Positions 1 through 7,855 of a DNA stretch of 34,000 bases are shown in pieces. Source of the DNA: Kangiella sp. GTDB lineage: Bacteria > Pseudomonadota > Gammaproteobacteria > Enterobacterales > Kangiellaceae. The stretch's first letter is position 1; each line of letters starts with the position of its first letter. The position numbers and the translations under genes were made by a program. The notes below the pieces were generated by a model. It was not told the DNA's origin and did no database searches. It saw nothing but the letters and a program-made list of their open reading frames with translations. The DNA is taken from contig NZ_JABURJ010000116.1 of assembly GCF_014762745.1 (NCBI RefSeq), positions 1-34,000 on the forward strand. Direction: 5' to 3'.

Positions 1-23
1 AAACAGATACCCAGTTAAACAAT

Positions 24-53
24 ATGCCGCTCACTCGCTTAAGTGAACGGCAT
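24..53 (-). terminator. Possible terminator of prc
   Basis: A 12-bp stem with one mismatch (ATGCCGCTCACT at 24-35 against AGTGAACGGCAT at 42-53, 6-nt loop) lies about 37 bp beyond the prc stop codon. On the minus strand it is followed by the short T-rich stretch ATTGTTTAA rather than a clean T run, so its efficiency is uncertain. Confidence 0.5.
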
Positions 54-89
54 TAAGCGGAATGCTGGCTCTTTGCTTAAAATGTCGAA

Positions 90-2285
90 TCAATTATTGG
101 AAGCTTTTTTCTCTTCTAAGAAATTGGCTGCCAGTTCTGGTTTTTCCTGAATCATTATTAAATCTGATAAGATGTTAGCCGCTTCTTTCAGGAATAAGTC
201 TTTCTGATCTTCCTCAACAATATCCGCGTCTTCACTCTCATTATCGGCTACATCTTCTTCATCATCAGCCAGCTCATTAAGAGGTTCCAACCCTTCCATT
301 TTACGACGGAAGTTTTCACGCTTTAAGCGAAGCTCATCATTTTGCTTACGCTCAGCCAGTCGCTCATCATAGTTTAAAGAAACGACTTTATTATCTCTTT
401 TTTCGGTTGCGCGACTGATATCTTCTTCAAGGAAAGCAAACTCCTGATTAGAGTCCTTGCGCTGCTTATGTTGATAGCGCAGGTAAGGAATCGCGTCAGT
501 TAAAGAGTCAACAGACTTAAAGTTAGCCGATTTAATAGTATCCCACGGTAGCGCGTTGTCGTAAGAACTCTCGCCATACTCATTAACATCAAAGATGGTT
601 GGGAACTCGATGTCTGGAGTGACCCCTTTGTTTTGAGTACTTTCACCGGTTACACGATAATACTTTTCAACGGTTAACTTTAAAGCGCCAACCTGTGTTT
701 CAGGGTTGCGGATATATTGGTTAAGGTCAGCAACACTCTGAACCGTACCTTTACCAAATGTGTTTTCACCTAACACAATGCCTCGCCCATAATCCTGGAT
801 TGCTCCAGCAAAGATTTCACTGGCACTGGCAGAACCGCCATTTACCAATACGGCCATCGGCCCTTCATACTCAACACCCGACTCCGTATCTTTCAATACA
901 CGCAGGCGACCGCGGCTATCGCGTCCCTGCACGACTGGACCTTTATCAATAAATAGGCCGACAAGATTCACGACTTCACTTAAAGAGCCACCGCCATTAT
1001 TGCGAAGATCGATAACCAGTCCTTCAATATCCTGCTTCTTGAGCTCTTTAATCAAGCGACGAACATCTTTAGTAGTACTGGTAATTTCGCCACCATTACT
1101 GTTGGAAGCCACCGTTTCTGAGTAGAAAGATGGTAGCTCAATAACGCCCATCTTGAATTGCTTGTCATATTGCTCTACCTCAATGAGCTTGGACTTGGCA
1201 GCCTGATCTTCTAGCTTGATTTCTTCACGCACCAGGCTAACAACTTTAGGCATGCCATCACCGGCTTTGGTATAAGGAATAATTTGTAGACGTACGATAC
1301 TGCCGGCTTCACCACGGATCAGGTCAACGACGTCATCATTGCGCCAGCCGATAACATCAACCATCTCGCCTTTTTCACCCTGCCCAACCCCAATAATCTT
1401 GTCATTTGGGTGAACCTGACCAGACTTGTCAGCTGGGCCTTTGTTAACGATTGAAACGATTTTTGTGAATTCATTTTCCTGAGTGAGAACGGCACCAATA
1501 CCTTGCAACTTCAAACTCATATTGATGGTGAAGTTCTCAAACTGGCGAGGGGTGTAATAGGTTGTGTGAGGATCAATGGCTGCTGCCACTGAGTTCATAA
1601 AATAGCCAAATACATCTTCGCTTTTGGTTTGTGATAAGCGACGAATTGAAGACTGATAGCGCTTGGTAAGTTTTTCCTTAATCTCTTCATCACTCTGATC
1701 GGCAAGCTTTAAGTTGAGAGCGTCATTTAAAACCCGTTGCTGCCAAATCTGATTCATTTCTTTCTTATCTTTTGGCCATGGTGCTTCACGACGGTCATAC
1801 ATAAACTCTGTTGAGCTGTCGAAATCCAGTGGTTTCTCAAGTAGCTCCAGGGCATATAAATAGCGTTCACGGAAACGCTCTTCGAATAAGGCAAAAAAGT
1901 CATAAGCTAACTCGATACGGCCTGTTCTTAGCGCATCATCAAATAAGGTTTCATAATCATCCAGCTGCTCAATGTCTGCTGCATAAAAGTAGCTACGGTT
2001 TGGATCAAGCGACTTTAAAAATTGTTTAAAGGCTTCTTTGGAAAGTTCATCGTCAAAGTCCGGGTGTTCATAGTGACTTTGCATTAACAGAAATGAAACG
2101 ACTCTACCCGTTTCACGAAATTTATTGTCTGGTTTTAAATTTAAGCTAGCCGGCTCAGGTACGACAAATACCTCTTTCTGTTTAGGAGCCTTATTAATTA
2201 CAGGTTCCTTGTTAACCTCTTCTGCCTGAATCGTCAGCGGAAGGGCTAAGGCTAGCAAACTAATTAACCATTTATTTTTGCTCAT
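90..2285 (-). CDS. prc: Tail-specific periplasmic protease (S41A family, C-terminal processing peptidase)
   Basis: The 731-residue product begins with a signal peptide (positive SKNK, then a leucine-rich core ending near QAEE, residue 22), so it should act in the periplasm. Domains in order: N-terminal Tsp-type helical region (about 40-240), a PDZ domain that binds substrate C-termini (about 256-345, starting LKLQGIGAVL), the S41 protease core (about 370-560) and a charged helical tail of the DUF3340 type. The Ser-Lys dyad is visible: S487 in GGSASASEIF and K512 in TFGKGTVQ, 25 residues apart as in E. coli Prc, with D498 between them. It is somewhat longer than the 682-residue E. coli enzyme, mainly in an acidic stretch near the end. 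Known roles of the family are lipoprotein and penicillin-binding protein processing and degradation of tagged proteins. AAAGG lies about 8 bp before the ATG. It appears to be a single-gene transcript. Confidence 0.96.
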   Translation of the reverse strand: MSKNKWLISLLALALPLTIQAEEVNKEPVINKAPKQKEVFVVPEPASLNLKPDNKFRETGRVVSFLLMQSHYEHPDFDDELSKEAFKQFLKSLDPNRSYFYAADIEQLDDYETLFDDALRTGRIELAYDFFALFEERFRERYLYALELLEKPLDFDSSTEFMYDRREAPWPKDKKEMNQIWQQRVLNDALNLKLADQSDEEIKEKLTKRYQSSIRRLSQTKSEDVFGYFMNSVAAAIDPHTTYYTPRQFENFTINMSLKLQGIGAVLTQENEFTKIVSIVNKGPADKSGQVHPNDKIIGVGQGEKGEMVDVIGWRNDDVVDLIRGEAGSIVRLQIIPYTKAGDGMPKVVSLVREEIKLEDQAAKSKLIEVEQYDKQFKMGVIELPSFYSETVASNSNGGEITSTTKDVRRLIKELKKQDIEGLVIDLRNNGGGSLSEVVNLVGLFIDKGPVVQGRDSRGRLRVLKDTESGVEYEGPMAVLVNGGSASASEIFAGAIQDYGRGIVLGENTFGKGTVQSVADLNQYIRNPETQVGALKLTVEKYYRVTGESTQNKGVTPDIEFPTIFDVNEYGESSYDNALPWDTIKSANFKSVDSLTDAIPYLRYQHKQRKDSNQEFAFLEEDISRATEKRDNKVVSLNYDERLAERKQNDELRLKRENFRRKMEGLEPLNELADDEEDVADNESEDADIVEEDQKDLFLKEAANILSDLIMIQEKPELAANFLEEKKASNN

Positions 2286-2413
2286 CTAAATACCTTTAAT
2301 GGGAAAGCTTTCCAATAATGACACAACTCTAGCCTAAAGGTTGCGTATATTTACGTAAATTACAAGCCGTAGAGTGTGTGAAAGTATGTCTTCAACTAAA
2401 AAATCTTTTAATA

Positions 2414-2710
2414 TCAATGTCTAATGGCTCTATGTAGAACCAGCCCATTGGGCCCTGCTGCTATTTCAGCATCTTTTTGATTGCCATAAGCCCCTTCAAA
2501 AAACTGAATATCCCTGGCTGCGTCATAATTGGAAGCAGTAAATACTTCATCAGGATTCTCCTGAAACCCTCGCACAGGAACCTCAACGACTTCAGGTTTA
2601 CCGTGCAGCTCATGACTCTCAATATAACGCTGTGCCTTGGGTTTCTGGTCAAATATTGCAATATCCTGATCACCGTCAAGTAAATGCGTTTCTACCACAT
2701 AAACCTTCAT
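2414..2710 (-). CDS. Hypothetical protein, 98 residues
   Basis: I do not recognise this family. The product is a small soluble protein without signal peptide or membrane segment. It opens with a beta-strand-like MKVYVVETH and has a mixed alpha/beta pattern with several acidic patches; it reads like a single compact domain. Evidence that it is real: AGGGAGG (2715-2721) just before the ATG, a plausible promoter with 17-bp spacing upstream, and a position between two intact single-gene units (gcdH with its own terminator on one side, prc on the other). Two other-frame ORFs across the same bases lack such signals. Confidence 0.75.
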   Translation of the reverse strand: MKVYVVETHLLDGDQDIAIFDQKPKAQRYIESHELHGKPEVVEVPVRGFQENPDEVFTASNYDAARDIQFFEGAYGNQKDAEIAAGPNGLVLHRAIRH

Positions 2711-2750
2711 AAGACCTCCCTTTGCAGTAAATTAAAAGGCTGACAGTTTC

Positions 2751-2779
2751 AGTGTAGCGCCTGATTTTCTATCTAACAA
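2751..2779 (-). promoter_or_regulatory. Candidate sigma-70 promoter for the 98-residue protein
   Basis: On the minus strand TTGTTA (-35, 2774-2779) is separated by exactly 17 bp from TACACT (-10, 2751-2756). Each hexamer matches consensus at four of six positions. It would give a leader of about 35 nt containing the strong AGGGAGG site. Judged by eye only. Confidence 0.45.
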
Positions 2780-2864
2780 GTAGTGGCTTTATAAGTCTGG
2801 GAATTATCACATTATCTGCATGAATTTTGCGCAGATGCTTGTGGTTTGCTGAAAAAATGACACG

Positions 2865-2888
2865 AAAAAAGGGCCAGAAGGCCCTTTT
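2865..2888 (-). terminator. Rho-independent terminator of gcdH
   Basis: GGGCC (2871-2875), loop AGAA, GGCCC (2880-2884), flanked by A and T runs that extend the stem. Reading the minus strand the stem ends in CCCTTTTTTCG, a canonical U-tract, 19 bp after the gcdH stop. The opposite strand also has TTTT, so it may work in both directions. Confidence 0.88.
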
Positions 2889-2906
2889 AAATAGAATCAC
2901 TCTTGA

Positions 2907-4085
2907 TTACATAAATGCCTGCAATCCAGTCTGAGCTCGACCCAATATCAAGGCATGGATATCATGAGTACCTTCGTAGGTGTTCACTGCTTCGAGGTTC
3001 ATGACATGACGAATCACATGGAATTCATCAGCGATACCGTTACCACCGTGCATATCGCGAGCCATACGTGCAATATCCAGTGCTTTACCACAAGAGTTGC
3101 GTTTAACCAGTGAAATCATTTCTGGTTTAAAACGCTTCTCATCAATCAGACGCCCTACTCTTAAGGCGCCTTGCAAACCAAGGGTAATTTCGGTTTGCAT
3201 GTCTGCCAACTTCTTCTGGAACAGCTGCATGGAAGCCAGCGGCTTATTGAATTGCTTACGGTCTAAACCGTACTGACGCGCCGCATGCCAGCAGAACTCT
3301 GCTGCGCCCAATGCGCCCCAGGAAATACCATAGCGGGCAACGTTCAAGCAACCGAACGGGCCTTTAAGACCTTTAATCTCAGGGAACTTGTTCTCTTCTG
3401 GAACAAACACGTTATCCATCACGATTTCGCCAGTGATAGAAGCGCGTAACGCAAACTTGCCTTCAATCTTAGGTGCTGACAGGCCTTCCATGCCTTTTTC
3501 GAGGATAAAGCCACGAATCTCGCCTTCATCATCTTTCGCCCAGACAATAAAGACATCAGCGATCGGAGAGTTGGTAATCCACATCTTATTACCGGTTAAG
3601 TGGTAACCGCCATCAACCTTTTTGGCGCGGGTTTTCATGCTGGCAGGATCTGAACCTGAATCCGGCTCAGTTAACCCAAAACAACCCACCCATTCGCCAG
3701 TCGCTAGCTTTGGCAAGAACTTTTCTTTTTGTGCTTCTGTGCCATAAGCATTGATTGGGTGCATCACCAGACTGGACTGAACTGATAAAGCAGAACGATA
3801 ACCAGAATCTACACGCTCAACTTCACGCGCGACCAAGCCGTAAGCCACATAAGAAGCGCCGGCACAGCCGTAGCCGTCAATGGTGGAGCCCAGTAAGCCT
3901 AACTCGCCTAATTCGGTCATGATGTCACGATCGAAAATTTCATGGCGATTAGCCTCCAATACGCGAGGCATCAGTCTTTCCTGGCAGTAGTCACGCGCAG
4001 CATCACGGATCATACGTTCTTCTTCCGTTAACTGCTCATCGAGTAAAAGGATATCGTCCCAGTGGTCAAGTAATGCTTTAGACAT
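2907..4085 (-). CDS. gcdH: Glutaryl-CoA dehydrogenase (acyl-CoA dehydrogenase family)
   Basis: This FAD enzyme oxidatively decarboxylates glutaryl-CoA to crotonyl-CoA, a late step in lysine and tryptophan degradation, in the cytoplasm. The 392 residues cover the whole acyl-CoA dehydrogenase fold. Features separating it from other family members are present: [16 protein letters not shown] (substrate-binding Arg region) and the C-terminal [18 protein letters not shown], whose Glu (residue 371) is the expected catalytic base. FAD-contact motifs [13 protein letters not shown] and WITNSPIAD are also visible. I start it at the ATG at 4085 ([11 protein letters not shown]), which matches the usual N-terminus; an in-frame GTG at 4124 adds 13 unlikely hydrophobic residues. 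Neither start has a clear Shine-Dalgarno. It stands alone with its own promoter and terminator. No electron-transfer flavoprotein or CoA-transferase partner lies in this window. Confidence 0.93.
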   Translation of the reverse strand: MSKALLDHWDDILLLDEQLTEEERMIRDAARDYCQERLMPRVLEANRHEIFDRDIMTELGELGLLGSTIDGYGCAGASYVAYGLVAREVERVDSGYRSALSVQSSLVMHPINAYGTEAQKEKFLPKLATGEWVGCFGLTEPDSGSDPASMKTRAKKVDGGYHLTGNKMWITNSPIADVFIVWAKDDEGEIRGFILEKGMEGLSAPKIEGKFALRASITGEIVMDNVFVPEENKFPEIKGLKGPFGCLNVARYGISWGALGAAEFCWHAARQYGLDRKQFNKPLASMQLFQKKLADMQTEITLGLQGALRVGRLIDEKRFKPEMISLVKRNSCGKALDIARMARDMHGGNGIADEFHVIRHVMNLEAVNTYEGTHDIHALILGRAQTGLQAFM

Positions 4086-4149
4086 GATAAAAATCTGTAT
4101 GGTTATAGGTAAAAATTGAAGCACCGAATATACGCAATCTGGCCATAAT

Positions 4150-4186
4150 TAACCAGTGGTTATATACAGATCTGACCAGAATTCAA
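4150..4186 (-). promoter_or_regulatory. Candidate gcdH promoter with overlapping palindrome
   Basis: On the minus strand TTGAAT (4181-4186), a 16-bp spacer and TATAAC (4159-4164) form a plausible promoter. A perfect 13-bp palindrome TAACCAGTGGTTA (4150-4162) overlaps the -10 and the expected start point. The spacer itself holds the imperfect palindrome TCTGGTCAGA. The arrangement suits a repressor operator, but no regulator can be named from this. Confidence 0.4.
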
Positions 4187-4215
4187 AAGAAAAGTGCCCA
4201 TTCCTTGGGCTGGAT
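4187..4215 (-). terminator. Probable terminator of the first S8 protease gene
   Basis: On the minus strand GCCCA-AGGAA-TGGGC is followed by ACTTTTCTTTTG, 30 bp after the stop of the protease gene. The stem is only 5-6 bp, so termination may be partial. A second weaker hairpin (ATCCCTTCTGAAAAGGAT) precedes it. Confidence 0.6.
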
Positions 4216-4240
4216 CAATCCTTTTCAGAAGGGATAGAAA

Positions 4241-6703
4241 TTACAGAGTGCTGTAAAAGCGTGTGATGGCAACGGCGAAGCCGCCACGGGTCATTTGATC
4301 ATACGGATTAAAGTGAGCTTTGATAGTTGGCTCTAACTCAAACATACCCTGCTCTACCGAAAACTGAACATTCAAAATGCCTAAATCAAGTGCCAGCTGG
4401 ACATAGCCCTTGAGTTCAGCAGGAATCATATCCTGATCTTCAAGCACCACACGATCAGCGCCGAAGATGGCGGTAATATCGCCAGAGAAGCTATTGGCAA
4501 GTTCCTCCAGACCAAGCGACTGTACCAATGAATACGCAACATCTATCTTGTTTACACCAGCATTAGGATTAAACATATTGCCATTGGCGCTCATCACTGG
4601 CTCGGTAACCTGTGCTCTGTCGCGTAAAGGAGAGCCGCTTTGGGTCACTGCATTGATAGCAGAAACATCTTCGGTTACGTCTATATACTGCTGACTGTCA
4701 GCAGCATTGGATTGACGAATACCAGCGCCAAGCGTCAGATAATCAGCCATTTGCGAACGAGTAATTGCTTCATCAGGAGCAAAACCATCAGATAACGCAT
4801 CAACCAGCTGTTCACTGACTGCTGTTTCAATGAAGGCTTGCGCTGGATGGCCAACCACATCATTCAAGCCCACAAAGCCATCGGTGCGGGTAATTTTAAC
4901 CACAGCATCAATCTCACCCGGTAATGCATAGCCATTAGTTACATTGGCAGGATCCACATCAACGCCTGAAATACCGCCAATACCATTGGCACGTAAAGTC
5001 CAGGTACCGGCTTCTGCAGGAGCAGTTACAGCAATATTCTGGCCTAAGACAGGCAGAGCAATACTGGAGCCATAGCGTTTACCACTTGGGCTGGTTAATG
5101 ACATGCCTACCGTGTTATCAGCCACGTTAGCACGAACCATTAGCAATGAAGCTTCATCATTAACCTCAAAAGTCACGCCTTCATTTTCACCCACCGGACT
5201 AAATGGAACTGTTATCTCGAACTCGCCGGCGATTGAAGTCTGAGCCGCTGCGTTAAATTTACGCTGGATCTTGGTGGTTTCGCCGAAGCTTTTAGTTTCA
5301 TCAAGAACCGCCTTTACCGCAGCGTAAGCATTCACATAGCCAGCACCACTTTCCCATGGTTCAAGACCTGGCATATTGGTTGCGGTTTCCTGAAGGATAC
5401 GCTTAACTTCACGCCAGGTAAGATTAGGGTTGGCTTCCAACATCAAGGCAACCACACCTGAAGCATGTGGAGCAGCCATAGAAGTTCCGCTCATGACGGT
5501 ATAGTAAGGAACATGATCAGCATCCATTACTTCACTGTCTGAAGTGACGCTCAAAGCACTTAAGCTTGAAAGAGAAGCACGCGCAGAAATGACATCCACA
5601 CCAGGCGCGGTAATTGTCGGGCGATCTTCCCAGGTGAAAGTTTCGCCATCGACAACTGCTTGGCCTGATTTACCTTTTACGCCACGAGAACTGAAATCTG
5701 CCAGATTACCCTGCTTGTCACCTGCAGCTACCGTAATAACCCAAGGCGCTTTTTTGAAGTTGCCGGTAATTGTCGCTTCGCCTGAGCCTGAGTTACCCGC
5801 AGAGAAAACAACAATAACGCCGTTATCGCTCAAGGCCTTAGTGGCAACATTAGTTGGATCGTCAGGATTAAAATCAGTTCCTGTATCGCCTGTGTTGCCG
5901 AATGAGTTTGAAATGACGCGAATGTTGTAATCAAACTGATGTGTAAGGGCATAATCAAAACCACCCAATGTATCCAGAATAAACAAACCTGCACCTGATC
6001 CATAACCAATCAGTTTTGCTCCTGGAGCAACGCCCTGATAGAGGCCGCTAGACATTGCACCATTACCACCAATAATACCGGCAACATGGGAGCCATGGCC
6101 GCCACCGATATCCGTGTTAGCAACATCCTCCTGATAGGTAATTGGTAAAATGCCTGATAGAGAATTCAGGTTGACCTGAGCTAAAACGTTTTGCGTTACA
6201 TGGTTCGGATATTTGATATCGCTATGCGTACCATCAACACCTGAGTCATTGATAACAACACCAATACCACGGCCCGAATATGGCATACCCATATTGCGCA
6301 TAGACTGATCATCGCGTAAACGATCAACACCAGTCAGTTCTGTTGAACCATCATTTTCAAGCGTTAAAGGCGCGTTGTACCAGACTGAGCGTACATCATC
6401 GCGTGCATAGATGGCATCTATCTGCTGCTTGGTTGCAGTGATACCCACCATTGGTAACCTGTTGAAGCTCACACCACTATTAACACCTAAACTTTCTAAC
6501 GCCTGCAGTTGTGATAAAGAAGCCGGCTCATTGCCTTCAAAGGTTACAATAACCTCGAAAACCTCTTGCTCAGTTGCATCAGACAAAAGATCAGAAAGTT
6601 GTGGCCCAATTGATTTGGCATGACCTGCCATCGCTGACAAACCTAAACCAGCTGCCAGAATGGCACCGTAAATAGGTTTTGTTTTTAAATTGAATTTACT
6701 CAT
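4241..6703 (-). CDS. Secreted subtilisin-like serine protease with SLH-like tail (paralog 1)
   Basis: The 820-residue product is an exported S8-family protease. The ATG at 6703 gives a typical signal peptide (MSKFNLKTKP then a hydrophobic stretch ending at AGHAKS), with GGGGG about 9 bp upstream; the ORF runs 12 codons further, but those residues would spoil the signal. Order: signal peptide, I9-like propeptide (about 35-115), catalytic domain with D153 (INDSGVD), H203 (GGHGSHVAG), oxyanion Asn in SAGNSG, and S408 (SGTSMAAP), then a beta-sandwich region (about 500-600), then three repeats resembling S-layer homology (SLH) domains (about 615-820; for example GHPAQAF, FAPDEAITRSQM, FNPYDQMTRGG). 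All catalytic residues are intact. It is clearly paralogous to the gene at 13923-16388 in all regions, including the tail. It lies 111 bp downstream of the signalling operon with no terminator between, so read-through is possible in addition to its own promoter. Confidence 0.93.
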   Translation of the reverse strand: MSKFNLKTKPIYGAILAAGLGLSAMAGHAKSIGPQLSDLLSDATEQEVFEVIVTFEGNEPASLSQLQALESLGVNSGVSFNRLPMVGITATKQQIDAIYARDDVRSVWYNAPLTLENDGSTELTGVDRLRDDQSMRNMGMPYSGRGIGVVINDSGVDGTHSDIKYPNHVTQNVLAQVNLNSLSGILPITYQEDVANTDIGGGHGSHVAGIIGGNGAMSSGLYQGVAPGAKLIGYGSGAGLFILDTLGGFDYALTHQFDYNIRVISNSFGNTGDTGTDFNPDDPTNVATKALSDNGVIVVFSAGNSGSGEATITGNFKKAPWVITVAAGDKQGNLADFSSRGVKGKSGQAVVDGETFTWEDRPTITAPGVDVISARASLSSLSALSVTSDSEVMDADHVPYYTVMSGTSMAAPHASGVVALMLEANPNLTWREVKRILQETATNMPGLEPWESGAGYVNAYAAVKAVLDETKSFGETTKIQRKFNAAAQTSIAGEFEITVPFSPVGENEGVTFEVNDEASLLMVRANVADNTVGMSLTSPSGKRYGSSIALPVLGQNIAVTAPAEAGTWTLRANGIGGISGVDVDPANVTNGYALPGEIDAVVKITRTDGFVGLNDVVGHPAQAFIETAVSEQLVDALSDGFAPDEAITRSQMADYLTLGAGIRQSNAADSQQYIDVTEDVSAINAVTQSGSPLRDRAQVTEPVMSANGNMFNPNAGVNKIDVAYSLVQSLGLEELANSFSGDITAIFGADRVVLEDQDMIPAELKGYVQLALDLGILNVQFSVEQGMFELEPTIKAHFNPYDQMTRGGFAVAITRFYSTL

Positions 6704-6763
6704 GTTAGAAAACCCCCATTGGATTGAGGGCTTGAGCATCGCATGAACTCAAGGAAAGAATAA

Positions 6764-6779
6764 TTAGGGAAATCCCCTA
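6764..6779 (-). promoter_or_regulatory. Palindromic site upstream of S8 protease 1
   Basis: On the minus strand TAGGGGATTTCCCTAA, about 60 bp before the protease ATG. It shares TAGGGG-(A/T)4-CCC with sites before the other two S8 genes. Extra half-site-like copies of TAGGGA follow on the plus strand (6780-6792), so several protein units might bind. The dyad centre lies 28 bp from a weak -10-like TGCGAT, placing it near -41. Confidence 0.6.
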
Positions 6780-6814
6780 GTAGGGATTAGGGAGGATACC
6801 TGTAGCTTTATAGA

Positions 6815-7213
6815 TTATATTCCTCGATAACCAGCAATCAAGCCAAATATTACAGAAGTAATAAAGGCAATAATCGAACCATATACACCAAAAGGCATTA
6901 AGGCGCTTGTATTCCCAGAAAATAAAAAAAGGACTGTGATTATGGAAATAAAAAAACCTGAGATTATTGCTATAAATACTAGCGTTACTACATTTAGCAC
7001 ATACTTTTTTTTCAAAGGCTTTATTATCATAAAATATAAAAGCAAAGTTGATGCGTAAGTAATGGCTAATGTAAAAGCGACAAAAATATCAACCACCCAG
7101 CTACGAGATTCCAAAAATATAAGGAGAAGGTAAACAATGATACTAGTAGCCAAAGGTGACATGGCCAAAGCAAGTTTTTCTCGCTGACTTGTAGTGTTTG
7201 AATTAAAAGTCAT
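6815..7213 (-). CDS. Small four-helix membrane protein of unknown function
   Basis: The 132-residue product has a short hydrophilic start and four predicted membrane helices (about residues 17-37, 41-62, 75-98 and 108-128), with a KKK cluster between helices two and three. I do not recognise the family. It begins 3 bp after the response-regulator stop, which argues for co-transcription and possibly translational coupling, although no strong Shine-Dalgarno is visible. It is more A+T-rich than its neighbours, as expected for membrane helices rich in Ile and Phe. Its place at the end of a signalling operon suggests a membrane accessory to the sensor or an output protein; this is inference. Confidence 0.8.
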   Translation of the reverse strand: MTFNSNTTSQREKLALAMSPLATSIIVYLLLIFLESRSWVVDIFVAFTLAITYASTLLLYFMIIKPLKKKYVLNVVTLVFIAIISGFFISIITVLFLFSGNTSALMPFGVYGSIIAFITSVIFGLIAGYRGI

Positions 7214-7216
7214 AAA

Positions 7217-7855
7217 TTAAACCAGTAAATTATGCTTTGCTGCATAGCGAACCAACTCGGCAGTATTGGAAACACCCAGTTTTTCCAACACTTTGCCGCG
7301 GTGGTTTTCCGCGGTTTTGACACTGATGTCGAGTGCCCGGGCAATATCTTTGGTAGTTTTGCCATCGACCACCAGATGAAAAACTTCGCGCTCCCGCTGG
7401 GTTAAATTTTTGTAAGGGTCCTGCCACTCTTTGTCTGGCTGAGAGTACTGGGTCGCCAGTACACTGGCAGCGTATTGGCTGTAATAAGTTTTACCGCTGG
7501 CCAACGCTTTCACCGCGTCAATTAGCTCTTCACTGGCGCTGTCCTTTAATAAATAGCCAGAAGCACCAGCTCGTACCATATGAATCACATATTCCTGTTC
7601 TTCATGCATGGTCAGAACCAGAATCTTACACTCAGGCAATTTGTCATGTATGCGCTTTACAACCTCCATACCATTCAGTTCGGGCATCGAAATATCAATA
7701 ACCGCCACCTGGGGTCTGGTTTCCAGGGCTTTTTCCACTGCCTCAATGCCATTGGAAGCTTCGGCAACAACAGTACAATCGGCATCTTTGCTTAACAGGC
7801 TGACCAGGCCCTGTCTTAGGATGGTGTGGTCATCCGCCAGCATCACACGAATCAT
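7217..7855 (-). CDS. NarL/LuxR-type response regulator
   Basis: The 212 residues form a receiver domain (1-120) with the acidic pair D8/D9, phospho-acceptor D54 (VAVIDISMPELNG), T82 and K104, followed by a LuxR-type helix-turn-helix (about 150-207; LTQREREVFHLVVDGKTTKDIA). It should be a DNA-binding transcription factor activated by phosphorylation. Its ATG overlaps the TGA of the histidine kinase gene by four bases (ATGA at 7852-7855), so the two are almost certainly a cognate pair. NarL-family regulators bind short inverted repeats, and the TAGGGG-(A/T)4-CCC palindromes before the three nearby S8 protease genes are the obvious candidate targets (inference). I do not assign a specific gene name. 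Confidence 0.95.
   Translation of the reverse strand: MIRVMLADDHTILRQGLVSLLSKDADCTVVAEASNGIEAVEKALETRPQVAVIDISMPELNGMEVVKRIHDKLPECKILVLTMHEEQEYVIHMVRAGASGYLLKDSASEELIDAVKALASGKTYYSQYAASVLATQYSQPDKEWQDPYKNLTQREREVFHLVVDGKTTKDIARALDISVKTAENHRGKVLEKLGVSNTAELVRYAAKHNLLV

Noticed and set aside
2302-2313. Perfect palindrome GGAAAGCTTTCC before prc
   Set aside because: A 12-bp palindrome with no loop and no nearby promoter evidence or second copy; too little to call an operator.
5544-5930. 128-codon plus-strand ORF inside S8 protease 1
   Set aside because: Antisense to the catalytic domain with no signals or family resemblance.
6704-6739. Longer start for S8 protease 1 (and similar extensions at 16389-16433, 18649-18747 and 13721-13810)
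   Set aside because: In each case the extra residues precede a typical signal peptide, and a better ribosome site supports the inner ATG; for 18649-18747 the extension also runs nearly up to the regulatory site.
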